Positions 34,784 to 43,419 of a stretch of 64,000 nt of DNA are shown here, piece by piece. The notes beneath the pieces were generated by a model that did not search any database, was not told where the DNA came from, and worked only from the letters and a program-made list of their open reading frames with translations. The stretch's first letter is position 1. Every line of letters begins with the position of its first letter. A program made the translations under genes and the position numbers. This stretch comes from Jannaschia aquimarina (lineage in GTDB: Bacteria; Pseudomonadota; Alphaproteobacteria; Rhodobacterales; Rhodobacteraceae), in assembly GCF_000877395.1 (NCBI RefSeq), contig NZ_JYFE01000041.1, positions 62,001-126,000 of the forward strand. The letters are read 5' to 3'.

Positions 34784-36460
34784 ATGACAGGGATGACCGA
34801 CACGACAACTCCGCAGGGAATACCCGAGCCCGAAGGCATCTCGGCCAATATCGAAACCGATTACGAGATCGGCCAGAACAACATCGAGGGATCCGTCGGA
34901 CCCTTTGGCTTCGACGTCCACAACCCGGTCTTCCTGGTTTCCGGGATCACGGTCGTGGCCTTCGTGTTCTACACGCTCGCTTTGCCGGAACATTCGGGTG
35001 CGTTGTTTTCCTACCTGTTCGGCGTGGTGACCAAGACCTTCGACTGGTTTTTTCTGGGTTCCGCGAACGTTTTCGTGCTGTTCTGCCTGCTCCTGATCGT
35101 AACGCCTTGGGGTAACGTGCGTTTGGGCGGCGCCGAGGCCGCTCCGGACTACGGATATCCTGCCTGGTTCGCGATGCTCTTCGCGGCCGGTATGGGCATC
35201 GGCCTGATGTTCTACGGCGTCTCCGAACCGCTGAGTCACTACTCGACGGCATTCGGCGGTCCGGCGACGGACGAGGCCGGGTTGCGCACCGACTGGTCAC
35301 CGCTCGCCGGTGCGGCCGACAATCAGGCCGAGGCGGTGCGGATGGGCATGGCGGCCACGATCTTCCATTGGGGCCTGCACCCCTGGGCGATCTACGCCGT
35401 TGTTGCGCTGGCTCTGGCGCTCTTCACCTACAACAAGGGTCTGCCGCTGACGATCCGCTCGGCCTTCTACCCCATCCTCGGTGAACGGGTCTGGGGCTGG
35501 CCGGGCCACGTGATCGACACTCTGGCCGTCTTCGCGACGCTGTTCGGGCTGGCGACCTCGCTGGGCTTCGGCGCGACGCAGGCGAATGCCGGGCTGAACG
35601 AGCTCTTCGGCGTGCCGCTTGGCTCGACGACCGAGGTGGTGCTGATCTCGGTCATCACGGCGGTCGCGCTGGTATCAGTTCTTCGCGGTCTCGACGGCGG
35701 CGTGAAGGTCCTCTCCGAGATCAATATGGGCCTTGCCTTCCTGCTGCTGCTCTTCGTGCTTTTGGTAGGGCCGACCCTGTATCTGCTCACGCTGTTCTGG
35801 GACAGCCTCGTCGCCTACCTGACGTACCTTCCCGCCCTCTCGAACCCGATCGCCCGGGAGGATGTGAACTTCAGCCAGGGCTGGACGTCGTTCTACTGGG
35901 CCTGGTGGATCAGCTGGTCGCCCTTCGTCGGCATGTTCATCGCCCGCGTCAGCCGGGGCCGGACCGTGCGCGAGTTCGTCGTCTGCGTCTTGCTGATCCC
36001 ATCGCTGGTCTGCGTCCTCTGGATGACCGTCTTCGGCGGCACGGCGATCAATCAGGTCCTCGCCGATGGCTACACCGCCGCGCAGGACGCGCCGCTCGAA
36101 CTGAAGCTCTTCAAGATGCTCGACGAGCTTCCGCTGGCGGGGATCACCTCGCTTATCGGGATCATCCTGGTGGTCGTGTTCTTCGTGACGTCGTCCGACT
36201 CCGGCTCGCTGGTGATCGACACGATCACGGCCGGGGGCAAGATCGACGCGCCGGTGCCGCAGCGCGTCTTCTGGTGCATCTTCGAAGGAGCGGTCGCCAT
36301 CGTTCTGCTGCTCAGTGCGGGGGGATTGCAGTCCCTGCAGAGCATGGTGATCTCGACCGGGCTTCCGTTCACGGTCGTCCTTCTGGTCATGTGCGTCGCG
36401 ATCGCGATGGGCCTGTCCGAGGAGCGCAAGGTCACGAAGGACGCCGTCGCGGCGGAGTGA
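34784..36460 (+). CDS. BCCT-family betaine/DMSP-type transporter
   Basis: A 558-aa inner-membrane transporter with 12 expected helices that imports quaternary-amine or DMSP-like solutes. Clear BCCT marks are GMGIGLMFYGVSEPLSHY near residue 138, whose G-x-G-x-G pattern is that of sodium-coupled betaine carriers, GFGATQANAGLNELFG near 265, and the Trp-rich WAWWISWSPFVGMFIARVSR near 372 that forms the substrate box. A short N-terminal extension precedes the first helix. An ATG nine bases downstream (34793) is an alternative start. Near dmdA-acuI it may supply DMSP; osmoprotectant uptake is equally possible. A strong terminator follows. Confidence 0.92.
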   Translation: MTGMTDTTTPQGIPEPEGISANIETDYEIGQNNIEGSVGPFGFDVHNPVFLVSGITVVAFVFYTLALPEHSGALFSYLFGVVTKTFDWFFLGSANVFVLFCLLLIVTPWGNVRLGGAEAAPDYGYPAWFAMLFAAGMGIGLMFYGVSEPLSHYSTAFGGPATDEAGLRTDWSPLAGAADNQAEAVRMGMAATIFHWGLHPWAIYAVVALALALFTYNKGLPLTIRSAFYPILGERVWGWPGHVIDTLAVFATLFGLATSLGFGATQANAGLNELFGVPLGSTTEVVLISVITAVALVSVLRGLDGGVKVLSEINMGLAFLLLLFVLLVGPTLYLLTLFWDSLVAYLTYLPALSNPIAREDVNFSQGWTSFYWAWWISWSPFVGMFIARVSRGRTVREFVVCVLLIPSLVCVLWMTVFGGTAINQVLADGYTAAQDAPLELKLFKMLDELPLAGITSLIGIILVVVFFVTSSDSGSLVIDTITAGGKIDAPVPQRVFWCIFEGAVAIVLLLSAGGLQSLQSMVISTGLPFTVVLLVMCVAIAMGLSEERKVTKDAVAAE

Positions 36461-36480
36461 CCTGCGCGCCACGCGCGACG

Positions 36481-36505
36481 ACGGGGGCCTTCGGGTCCCC
36501 GTTTT
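36481..36505 (+). terminator. Rho-independent terminator after the BCCT gene
   Basis: A 9-bp GC-rich stem closed by a TTCG loop (left arm 36481-36489, right arm 36494-36502, one G-U pair), followed by TTTT. It ends 41 bp after the BCCT stop. Confidence 0.85.
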
Positions 36506-36536
36506 CCTTTCGGGCGGTCGCCCTAGGTCCGGCGTC

Positions 36537-37949
36537 ATGACCAAACCGATCCTGATGTGGCACCGCCGCGACCTGCGGCTTTCCGACAATCCCGCGCTGC
36601 ACTGGGCGGCGGAGCAGGGACGCCCGGTGATCCCGGTCTTCCTACTGGACGAAGTGGTCGAAAGCTGGGGCGCCGCGCCACGTTGGCGCCTTGGCGAGGG
36701 GTTACGAGTCTTCGGTGAAGCACTGCAAGACGCCGGATCGCGTTTGATCCTGCGGCGGGGAGAGGCCCTCGAGGAGTTGCGCGCCCTGATCGAAGAGACC
36801 GGCGCGGACACGGTCGTCTGGAACCGGCTCTACACCGCCGACGAGCGGGAGCGGGATGAAGGCGTGAAGTCCAACCTAAAGGAGCAGGGCATCACGGCAG
36901 AGAGCTTTCACGGACACGTCCTGTTCGAGCCCTGGACCGTCGAGACAGGCTCCGGAAGCTACTACAAGGTCTATACTCCGTTCTGGAAGGCCGTCCGGGA
37001 CCGCGACGTGCCTGATACGCTGGCCATGCCCGATCTCACGGCCCCGAGCGATTGGCCTGCCTCGGACAAGCTCGAGGATTGGGCGCTTGCAGCCGACATG
37101 CGCCGCGGTGCCGAAATCGTCGCCCGTCATGCCAGTGTCGGAGAGGCGGCGGCACGGGGCCGACTCGGCGCCTTCGTCGGCAGCAAGATCGCCGACTACA
37201 ATGACGCCCGGGACATGCTGGCCGAGGACGGGACATCGAAGCTCTCTCAGAACCTGACCCTTGGCGAGATCAGTGCGCGGACATGCTGGCATGCCGCCCA
37301 GCGTGCCAAGGAGGACGGGAAGCCGGGGGCCGAGACATTCCTTCAGGAACTCGTCTGGCGCGACTTCGCCCACCATCTCGCCTTTCACACCCCGCGCCTG
37401 ACCCATGCGAACTGGCGCGAGGAATGGGACTCGTTTCCATGGCGAAACGACAACGACGATGCCGAGACCTGGCGCCGCGCCCGCACGGGTGTCGAGGTCG
37501 TCGACGCCGCGATGCGCGAGATCTATGTCACTGGTACGATGCACAATCGGGCACGGATGCTGGTCGCAAGCTATCTGACCAAGCACCTGATGACGCATTG
37601 GCGGGGGGGCTGCGACTGGTTCGCGGATGTGCTGATCGATTGGGATCCGGCGTCGAACGCGATGGGTTGGCAATGGGCCGCCGGGTCCGGACCGGATGCT
37701 TCCCCGTTCTTTCGTGTCTTCAATCCTGCCACGCAGGCCGAGAAGTTTGACCCTAAGGGCCAGTACCGCCGCCGCTGGGTCGCCGAGCTCGGGGGGAAGG
37801 GCGACGACGCCATGGCCTGGTTCGACGCGATACCCGAGAGTTGGGAACAATCGCCCGATCAGGAGTACCCCAAGGAGCCCATCGTCGGTCTGAAAGAAGG
37901 CCGCGAGCGTGCGCTCGAAGCTTACAAGGGACGTGACGCGGCAGAATAA
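36537..37949 (+). CDS. phrB: Deoxyribodipyrimidine photolyase
   Basis: A 470-aa FAD-dependent enzyme that uses blue light to split cyclobutane pyrimidine dimers. The N-terminal alpha/beta antenna domain begins MTKPILMWHRRDLRLSDNPA. The FAD-binding catalytic domain includes KLSQNLTLGEIS, WRDFAHHLAFHTP, GTMHNRARMLVASYLTKHLM and DPASNAMGWQWAAGSGPDAS, with the Asn and Trp residues expected of class I photolyases. Length is normal. It fits a sunlit surface-water life. The ATG has no strong Shine-Dalgarno. Confidence 0.95.
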   Translation: MTKPILMWHRRDLRLSDNPALHWAAEQGRPVIPVFLLDEVVESWGAAPRWRLGEGLRVFGEALQDAGSRLILRRGEALEELRALIEETGADTVVWNRLYTADERERDEGVKSNLKEQGITAESFHGHVLFEPWTVETGSGSYYKVYTPFWKAVRDRDVPDTLAMPDLTAPSDWPASDKLEDWALAADMRRGAEIVARHASVGEAAARGRLGAFVGSKIADYNDARDMLAEDGTSKLSQNLTLGEISARTCWHAAQRAKEDGKPGAETFLQELVWRDFAHHLAFHTPRLTHANWREEWDSFPWRNDNDDAETWRRARTGVEVVDAAMREIYVTGTMHNRARMLVASYLTKHLMTHWRGGCDWFADVLIDWDPASNAMGWQWAAGSGPDASPFFRVFNPATQAEKFDPKGQYRRRWVAELGGKGDDAMAWFDAIPESWEQSPDQEYPKEPIVGLKEGRERALEAYKGRDAAE

Positions 37950-38023
37950 CACCGCGCACGGCTTTACCAACAGGAAAGAGACCGCCAAGGTTGTAGGCGG
38001 GAATGGCCAACGGGGGGCCTCGA

Positions 38024-39238
38024 ATGGATCTAAATACGACCACAGAAGGGCAGGGCGACCTGCCCCGCTACTTCGCGCAGGTCTGGAACTTGGCGACGAA
38101 CGCCCGGTCGGGCCGTCTGGACGTGACCTTGCCGGATGGCCGCACGTTCCGGCACGAGGGCGCCGAACCGGGACCCGTGGCCGAAGTTGTGGTGCATGAC
38201 ATGGACCTGTTCGCGCGCTTCGTCCGGGACGGCGATCTGGGTTTTACGGACAGCTACATGGATGGGCAGTGGGAAAGCCCCGACCTCATGGCGCTCTATG
38301 ATTGGGTCAACAAGGAAGGGGATGTTCTGATCCAGCAGATGCCCGGGATCGGTCTGGTCCGCGCCTACGAAAAGCTGCGGTTCTGGCTCAAGCGGAACAC
38401 GCGCGGGCAGGCGAAGAAGAACATCCAGGCCCATTACGACCTCGGCAATTCCTTCTACTCGCTCTGGCTGGACGGGACGATGACCTATTCGGCTGCCAAG
38501 TACGACGACGACCCCCAGCGCAGCCTCGAAGCCGCCCAAACCGCGAAATACGCCAGCATCGTCGACCGCATGGGCGTCCAGCCGGGCGATCACGTGCTCG
38601 AGATCGGCTGCGGCTGGGGTGGTTTCGCCGAATATGCGGCGCGCGAGCGCGGTCTGCGGGTCACGGGCTTGACGCTGAGCCCGGAGCAGTTGCGTTTCGC
38701 CAATGATCGGATGGAGCGCGCAGGGATCGCCGACCGTGTCGATCTGAAGCTGCGGGACTACCGCGACGAACGAGGCAGTTATGACGGGATCGCGTCCATC
38801 GAGATGTTCGAGGCGGTGGGGCAAAAATACTGGCCCGCCTATTTCGAGACCCTGCGGGACCGTTTGAAGCCAGGTGCCAAGGCCAGCCTGCAGATTATCA
38901 CCGTGCCCGACCGCCGCTGGGAGGTCTACAATCGCTCGATCGACTTCATACAGAAGTACATTTTTCCCGGTGGGTTCCTGCCTGCGCCGTTCCGTCTGAC
39001 GGAAGAGATCGGGCGCGCGGGACTCGAGGAAGGCGACAGTCTGAGCCTTGCCAAGGACTACTCCCTCACGCTGCGACGCTGGTACGAGACCTTCAACGAA
39101 CGCTGGGAGGAGGTGGCCGCGCTCGGCTTTGACGAGCGCTTCAAGCGCATGTGGGATACCTACCTGCTTTCCTGTGCGGGGGCGTTCGAATACGGCAATT
39201 GCGACGTGGTGCAACTGGTCGTGCGCAAGCCGGCCTGA
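38024..39238 (+). CDS. Cyclopropane-fatty-acyl-phospholipid synthase family methyltransferase
   Basis: A SAM-dependent methyltransferase of the CFA-synthase family (404 aa from this start). The N-terminal lipid-binding domain is about 1-115. The catalytic domain has IQAHYDLGNSFYSLWLDG, TYSAAKY, the SAM loop VLEIGCGWGGFAEYA, the conserved EMFEAVGQKYWPAYF, and IFPGGFLPAP. It would methylate unsaturated membrane-lipid acyl chains. I prefer the ATG at 38024, which has GGGGGG seven bases upstream and where the recognisable N-terminus begins; the ATG at 38003 would add seven residues. Confidence 0.9.
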   Translation: MDLNTTTEGQGDLPRYFAQVWNLATNARSGRLDVTLPDGRTFRHEGAEPGPVAEVVVHDMDLFARFVRDGDLGFTDSYMDGQWESPDLMALYDWVNKEGDVLIQQMPGIGLVRAYEKLRFWLKRNTRGQAKKNIQAHYDLGNSFYSLWLDGTMTYSAAKYDDDPQRSLEAAQTAKYASIVDRMGVQPGDHVLEIGCGWGGFAEYAARERGLRVTGLTLSPEQLRFANDRMERAGIADRVDLKLRDYRDERGSYDGIASIEMFEAVGQKYWPAYFETLRDRLKPGAKASLQIITVPDRRWEVYNRSIDFIQKYIFPGGFLPAPFRLTEEIGRAGLEEGDSLSLAKDYSLTLRRWYETFNERWEEVAALGFDERFKRMWDTYLLSCAGAFEYGNCDVVQLVVRKPA

Positions 39239-39305
39239 CGCCATGGATGTGCCGTATTCTGTGGATATCCGGGGCGGAATCGACCGCTTTGACGAGGGAT
39301 CGTCC

Positions 39306-39767
39306 ATGCCAACGCCCGCCAAGCTCGTTGCCGCAATACTTATGGCCGCTGTTGCCTGGTTCACGGCTGAAGCCGTGGTCCGCTACGCGCTGCCGGAGGG
39401 CTCGTCCGTGGGCCGGTTCCGGGAGATCTGCGCCGTGATCGGGCTGTTCTTCGGCTGGCGGATGCTGGGTCGGGCCGCGACGGGCGTGCGCGGGCGGGGC
39501 GACAAGATCGTCAATTCGCTGACGATGGGAATGGCGACCTCGCTCGCGATCCTCGTCCTGGCGGTATTCCTGCACGGGTTCTACCAGATGATTTCGGAAT
39601 CGATGAAACTGGCCTACGACCAGCCGGGCAAGGCGGCGACCGCGATGATCGGCTTCATCAAGGAAGACTTCATCCTGGTCGCCAACCCGATCATCATCGG
39701 AGTCCTTCTCGGCGGGGGCGCCGTCGCCGGGCTGATGGCAGGTGTGACCGGCCGCGTCTGGCGTTGA
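39306..39767 (+). CDS. trgA: TrgA-family membrane protein
   Basis: A 153-aa protein with four membrane helices, of the TrgA family first linked to tellurite resistance in Rhodobacter. Recognisable parts are MPTPAKLVAAILMAAVAWF, RFREICAVIGLFFGWRMLG and LHGFYQMISESMKLAY. The start at 39306 has GAGGGA seven bases upstream; an ATG at 39243 would add 21 residues without a leader-like sequence. Its stop overlaps the TTG start of trgB. The molecular role is unknown. Confidence 0.88.
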   Translation: MPTPAKLVAAILMAAVAWFTAEAVVRYALPEGSSVGRFREICAVIGLFFGWRMLGRAATGVRGRGDKIVNSLTMGMATSLAILVLAVFLHGFYQMISESMKLAYDQPGKAATAMIGFIKEDFILVANPIIIGVLLGGGAVAGLMAGVTGRVWR

Positions 39768-40870
39768 AAGTCTTCCTTTTCGGCACGCTGCGATGGGTGC
39801 CGCTTCTTGAAACGGTATGCGGCCGATCCTGCGACCTGTCCGCCGGCCGGCTCATGGGGCATCGGATCGTTCGTGCGCCCGACGGAGACTGGCCTGTCCT
39901 GCTACGCGACGGGGGCTCCGTCGCTGAAGGTGAGATTTTCGAACTGACCGACCCGACTGCGATGGACCGGATGGACTGGTATGAGGCTTTGTTCGGCTAC
40001 GCGCGGCGGGAAGTCACCGTAAGCGTGGGGGCGCGCGAAACCGATTGCTGGGTCTACGATTCCGGGGCACGCGGCGGGTCCGAGACCTCGTGGGATCTGG
40101 CATCCTGGGTGGCGTCGCATGGGGAAATGACGCGCCTGGCCGCCGAAGAGATCTTGCGCCTGCATGGAAGATCGACGCCGGAAGCGGCCGCGCCGCGATA
40201 TCGGTATGCACGTGCCCGGGCTCATTCCCGTGTCATGGCGGCCGCATATCGGCGGCCAGCGACGATCGGAGGTGACCTCACCTCGTCTGATGTCGAAAGC
40301 ATCGACGTCGTTCGTCCCTATGAAGGGTTCCACGCCGTGGAGGAACGTCGGTTCGCATTTCGTCGGTTCGACGGAACGATAAGCGAGCCCGTCACCCGTG
40401 CGGTCAGCGTGGTGACCCAGGCGGCGACGGTGCTGCCCTACGATCCGGTCCGCGAGAGGGTTCTGGTGGTGGAACAGGTCCGGGCTGGCGCGGTCGCGCT
40501 TGGCGACCCCTTGCCGTGGATGCTGGAACCTGTCGCCGGGCTGATCGACCCGGGCGAGGGTCCGGAGGAGACCGTTTTGCGCGAGGCGCGGGAAGAAGCC
40601 GGGATTACGCTGCGCGAACTCCGTTTCGTTGCCCGCTACTACCCAAGCCCGGGCGGCCTGGCGCAAATCCTTCATTCCTACATCGGCCTGTGCGACCTGT
40701 CCGACGGCACCGAGGGACTGGGAGGGCTGGACGACGAGGCAGAGGATATTCGCAGCCATCTTCTGCCGCTCGACCGGCTGATCGACATGATCTCGACGGG
40801 AGAAGCCGCGAACGCACCGCTCATCCTGTCCGCCCAATGGCTTGCTCTCAACCGTGCGGGTCTGACCTGA
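39764..40870 (+). CDS. trgB: TrgB: GGCT-like domain fused to NUDIX hydrolase
   Basis: A 368-aa protein beginning with TTG at 39764 in a TTGA overlap with trgA. The first 100 or so residues resemble a gamma-glutamylcyclotransferase/AIG2-like fold (KVFLFGTLRWVPLLE, MDRMDWYEALFGYARREVTV). The second half is a NUDIX hydrolase with a complete box (G-x5-E-x7-R-E-x2-E-E-x-G) at GLIDPGEGPEETVLREAREE, near residues 259-280, and an ADP-ribose-pyrophosphatase-like AYR/PSPGG region. Such NUDIX enzymes hydrolyse nucleoside-diphosphate sugars. TrgB is associated with tellurite resistance in Rhodobacter. Confidence 0.9.
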   Translation: MKVFLFGTLRWVPLLETVCGRSCDLSAGRLMGHRIVRAPDGDWPVLLRDGGSVAEGEIFELTDPTAMDRMDWYEALFGYARREVTVSVGARETDCWVYDSGARGGSETSWDLASWVASHGEMTRLAAEEILRLHGRSTPEAAAPRYRYARARAHSRVMAAAYRRPATIGGDLTSSDVESIDVVRPYEGFHAVEERRFAFRRFDGTISEPVTRAVSVVTQAATVLPYDPVRERVLVVEQVRAGAVALGDPLPWMLEPVAGLIDPGEGPEETVLREAREEAGITLRELRFVARYYPSPGGLAQILHSYIGLCDLSDGTEGLGGLDDEAEDIRSHLLPLDRLIDMISTGEAANAPLILSAQWLALNRAGLT

Positions 40871-40956
40871 CCGCCCGGTGATTTTCCACTCCCGGCCGCG
40901 CTCTTGCCCGAATTGGGCGCGACTCAGACCTTGGTCGAACCGACGGAGCCGCGGAT

Positions 40957-41541
40957 ATGGGATTCTTCGAAGCCAATCTCCACTGCCTGAAGAACCCGCT
41001 TACCTTCGAGGGACGCGCCTCGAGGTCGGAATTCTGGTACTGCATTCTCGGGCAAACGATCAGCTTCTTCGTTATCTTCGTCGCAGGCTTCGTGTTTGCG
41101 ATCCAGGGCATTCTGAACGGGGGCGAGGCACCGGCCATCCTGTCGAACCGCAACCTCTGGGTCGCAGCGTCGGTGGTCTATCTCTACGTCTGCGCCGTTC
41201 AGATCTCGGTCAGTGTCCGGCGTCTCCACGACACGGACCATAGCGGATGGTGGTACTGGATCATGCTCGTGCCATTCATCGGCTTCATCTGGTACATCCT
41301 GTTGATGGCCAAGCCGAGCGATCAGGGCCGTAACGAATACGGAAGCGGTCCGGCGACGGCCAAGAGGGTGGCGCCGAAGGTGGCGGTCCGCTCGCGTCGC
41401 GGTCAATTGGATCTCGACGACGATTTCGATTGGGGAGAGGGCGTCGCGATCATGGCGGCTGCCGAAACGCAGCGTGAGGAGATGCGCCGCGCGCGCGCCG
41501 CCGACCTCCGCGCCCTCCGTCAGAGCCGCATGCCCAGCTGA
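40957..41541 (+). CDS. DUF805 membrane protein (194 aa)
   Basis: A 194-aa protein with the DUF805 pattern: FEGRASRSEFWYC near residue 18, three to four membrane helices, and SVRRLHDTDHSGWWYW near 85. After the membrane region comes a charged cytoplasmic tail of about 70 residues rich in Arg and Asp. Function of DUF805 is unknown. A second, more divergent DUF805 gene lies 1.15 kb downstream on the same strand. Confidence 0.88.
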   Translation: MGFFEANLHCLKNPLTFEGRASRSEFWYCILGQTISFFVIFVAGFVFAIQGILNGGEAPAILSNRNLWVAASVVYLYVCAVQISVSVRRLHDTDHSGWWYWIMLVPFIGFIWYILLMAKPSDQGRNEYGSGPATAKRVAPKVAVRSRRGQLDLDDDFDWGEGVAIMAAAETQREEMRRARAADLRALRQSRMPS

Positions 41542-41802
41542 GCCCCGATGTCGGGCCGATGGCGGCAACATGTCTTTGTCGCCGCCGGAAGTGTTCGACC
41601 ATGCAAGAGACCGGCGCGATGCAGGATCGGCTCTTGGTCTTGCCGCTTTGAGTTGCCTCGGATGGGTAAGCGGCGACGCGAGCGACTGGTGGAGGATCCC
41701 TTCCGCTCTGCTCCTCGGGGCAGAAGGATCACGCCACCTACCGGACGGCAATCATCGAGATTCGGAACTGCCGTAGCCGCTGCTCAGATATCGAGAGGAA
41801 GG

Positions 41803-41877
41803 TGGTGGGTGATGAGGGATTTGAACCCCCGACATCTTCGATGTGAACGAAGCGCTCTACCACTGAGCTAATCACCC
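41803..41877 (-). tRNA. tRNA-Val (CAC)
   Basis: A complete cloverleaf: acceptor GGGTGAT/ATCACCC, D-arm GCTC/GAGC, anticodon stem CTTCG/CGAAG with loop TTCACAT (anticodon CAC, valine), T-arm GGGGG-TTCAAAT-CCCTC, discriminator A and encoded CCA. The 5' end is at 41877 and the CCA ends at 41803. Confidence 0.96.
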
Positions 41878-41932
41878 GACCTGGCGCGCCGGATAGCGCG
41901 GGGGCCGCGAGCCCGCAAGCCCCGGCGTTTAT

Positions 41933-42496
41933 CTAGAACAGGCGGACTTGGGTCCCGATCGGGCAGATCTCGTACAGTTCCGCGATCTTCTCGTTGTACA
42001 GGCCGATGCAGCCCGAGGACGACTGCCGACCGATCTTGCGCGTGTCGTGTGTCCCATGGATCAGATAGGCGGGCCAGCTGAGATACATCGCGTGGGTGCC
42101 AAGGGGGTTACCCGGCCCAGCCGGCATGAATTCGGGCAAGGACGGGTCACGTTCGCGCATCGCGGCGGTCGGCGTCCAGGTCGGCCCGACCTTCTTGCGC
42201 ACGATCTCCGTGTAGCCTCTGCGGGTCAGTTCCTCGGTCATCGGGACGGAGGTAGGATAGAGGCGATAGTCCGTCCCGGTCGCGTCCCAGTAATGGAGCG
42301 CGCGCGAGGTGATATCGACAAGGATCGTGGCCCTGCCGAGGCTGTCGAAGTGGTCCCGCCAATCGACCATCTCAAAGCTCGAGATGTTCCGGCGCGTGAT
42401 CTCGCCTGAACGGAACCCCTGGGCGCGCGCAACCATCGGCGCGGCAAGCGTGGCCGCTGCGCCAAGCAAGAGTGTGCGACGGGTCCGGTCGTTCAT
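41933..42496 (-). CDS. L,D-transpeptidase (YkuD/ErfK family)
   Basis: A 187-aa exported L,D-transpeptidase that cross-links or anchors peptidoglycan by meso-diaminopimelate chemistry. A Tat-like leader opens the protein (MNDRTRRTLLLGAAATLAAP, then MVARAQ), with twin Arg. The catalytic segment is intact: LIHGTHDTRKIGRQSSSGCI, giving the H-G-T and S-x-G-C-I signature with the active Cys near residue 167. The start at 42496 has AGGAGG six bases upstream; the longer frame is unlikely to be coding. It is divergent from the second DUF805 gene. Confidence 0.93.
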   Translation of the reverse strand: MNDRTRRTLLLGAAATLAAPMVARAQGFRSGEITRRNISSFEMVDWRDHFDSLGRATILVDITSRALHYWDATGTDYRLYPTSVPMTEELTRRGYTEIVRKKVGPTWTPTAAMRERDPSLPEFMPAGPGNPLGTHAMYLSWPAYLIHGTHDTRKIGRQSSSGCIGLYNEKIAELYEICPIGTQVRLF

Positions 42497-42693
42497 TGCA
42501 GGCCTCCTCTGGTCTTCCGTCCCAGTTATGATGCGGTCCAAGCGCAGTGAAGACCCGGATTGTTCACATCTTCGCAATGTTGCTGCATAGGCGTCGGCGC
42601 TTTTTCGCCATTTGCAACTGTGTTGACACGAATTGTCCCGGGTTTGGCCACCGGTCTTCCGCATCAAGGCACAAACCAAGGGAGCATTACCTG

Positions 42694-43350
42694 ATGAATC
42701 CGCTCACATCGACGGTACAGGGTCTGGTCAACGGGTTTGCATGGGGTGGTCGCACATCTCGCGGCGAGTATTGGGGCTTCGTGCTTACGAGTCTGCTTGT
42801 TCTCGGAGCGGGCGGTCTTGCGCTGACATGGCCTGCCATTCCGGCGATGGCGACAGCCCTGAGCGATGGGGCGTCGTTCGAGGCAATCGCGGCCGAAGGG
42901 CGACTGGCTGCCGCCGGCTCGCCGGCGATGACCATGATCGAACCGTTGGCCCAGCAGTCCCGGACGTTGTTCCAGACCGTCGTGATCGGCGTGGTTCTCC
43001 TGGTTTTTTATTGGCTCTTCGCTCTTGCGGCCGCGACGGCCCGTCGCGTTCAGGATACCGGCCGGAGCGCGGTCTGGCTTGCGGGTCCGATCTCGCTCGT
43101 CTTTGCGGGTGAGAACGTGTCGGGCTCCGCCGCAGCCTGGGCCGAACCCGTCGCGCTGGGTCTTGGGTTCGCCGCTCTCCTGCTGACCTCGATGACGGCC
43201 GTCTATCTCGCCTCCGCCGGGGAGCCATGGGAAAACGAGCACGGCGAAGCCCCGGAAGGGACGGCCCTCCCGCCGGAGCCGCTGCCCCCTCAGCCCGTTC
43301 CCGAGCCGGAGACCGCCGACCTGCGGCCGGTGCGCGCACTGCATCACTGA
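42694..43350 (+). CDS. Divergent DUF805 membrane protein (218 aa)
   Basis: A 218-aa membrane protein with weaker DUF805 marks: FAWGGRTSRGEYWGF near residue 14 and ARRVQDTGRSAVWLAGP near 121, and four hydrophobic segments. It carries an extra extracytoplasmic-looking loop of about 50 residues between helices 1 and 2 and a Pro/Glu-rich tail (EGTALPPEPLPPQPVPEPE). The start at 42694 has AAGGGAG nine bases upstream. It ends at a terminator shared with the convergent mmsA. Confidence 0.75.
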   Translation: MNPLTSTVQGLVNGFAWGGRTSRGEYWGFVLTSLLVLGAGGLALTWPAIPAMATALSDGASFEAIAAEGRLAAAGSPAMTMIEPLAQQSRTLFQTVVIGVVLLVFYWLFALAAATARRVQDTGRSAVWLAGPISLVFAGENVSGSAAAWAEPVALGLGFAALLLTSMTAVYLASAGEPWENEHGEAPEGTALPPEPLPPQPVPEPETADLRPVRALHH

Positions 43351-43373
43351 GGCCCATCAGGTCGGGGGTCGAG

Positions 43374-43400
43374 GCGACCGGGCGGACCGGTCGCTTTCTT
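43374..43400 (+). terminator. Terminator between the DUF805 gene and mmsA
   Basis: GCGACCG (43374-43380) pairs perfectly with CGGTCGC (43388-43394) across a 7-nt loop, followed by TTTCTT. It lies 23 bp after the DUF805 stop. Confidence 0.7.
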
Positions 43401-43419
43401 CTCAAGCGGCGGCGGCCGT

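Noticed and set aside
35675-36811. A 378-codon minus-strand frame inside the BCCT gene
   Set aside because: It is antisense to a clear BCCT transporter and also crosses its terminator.
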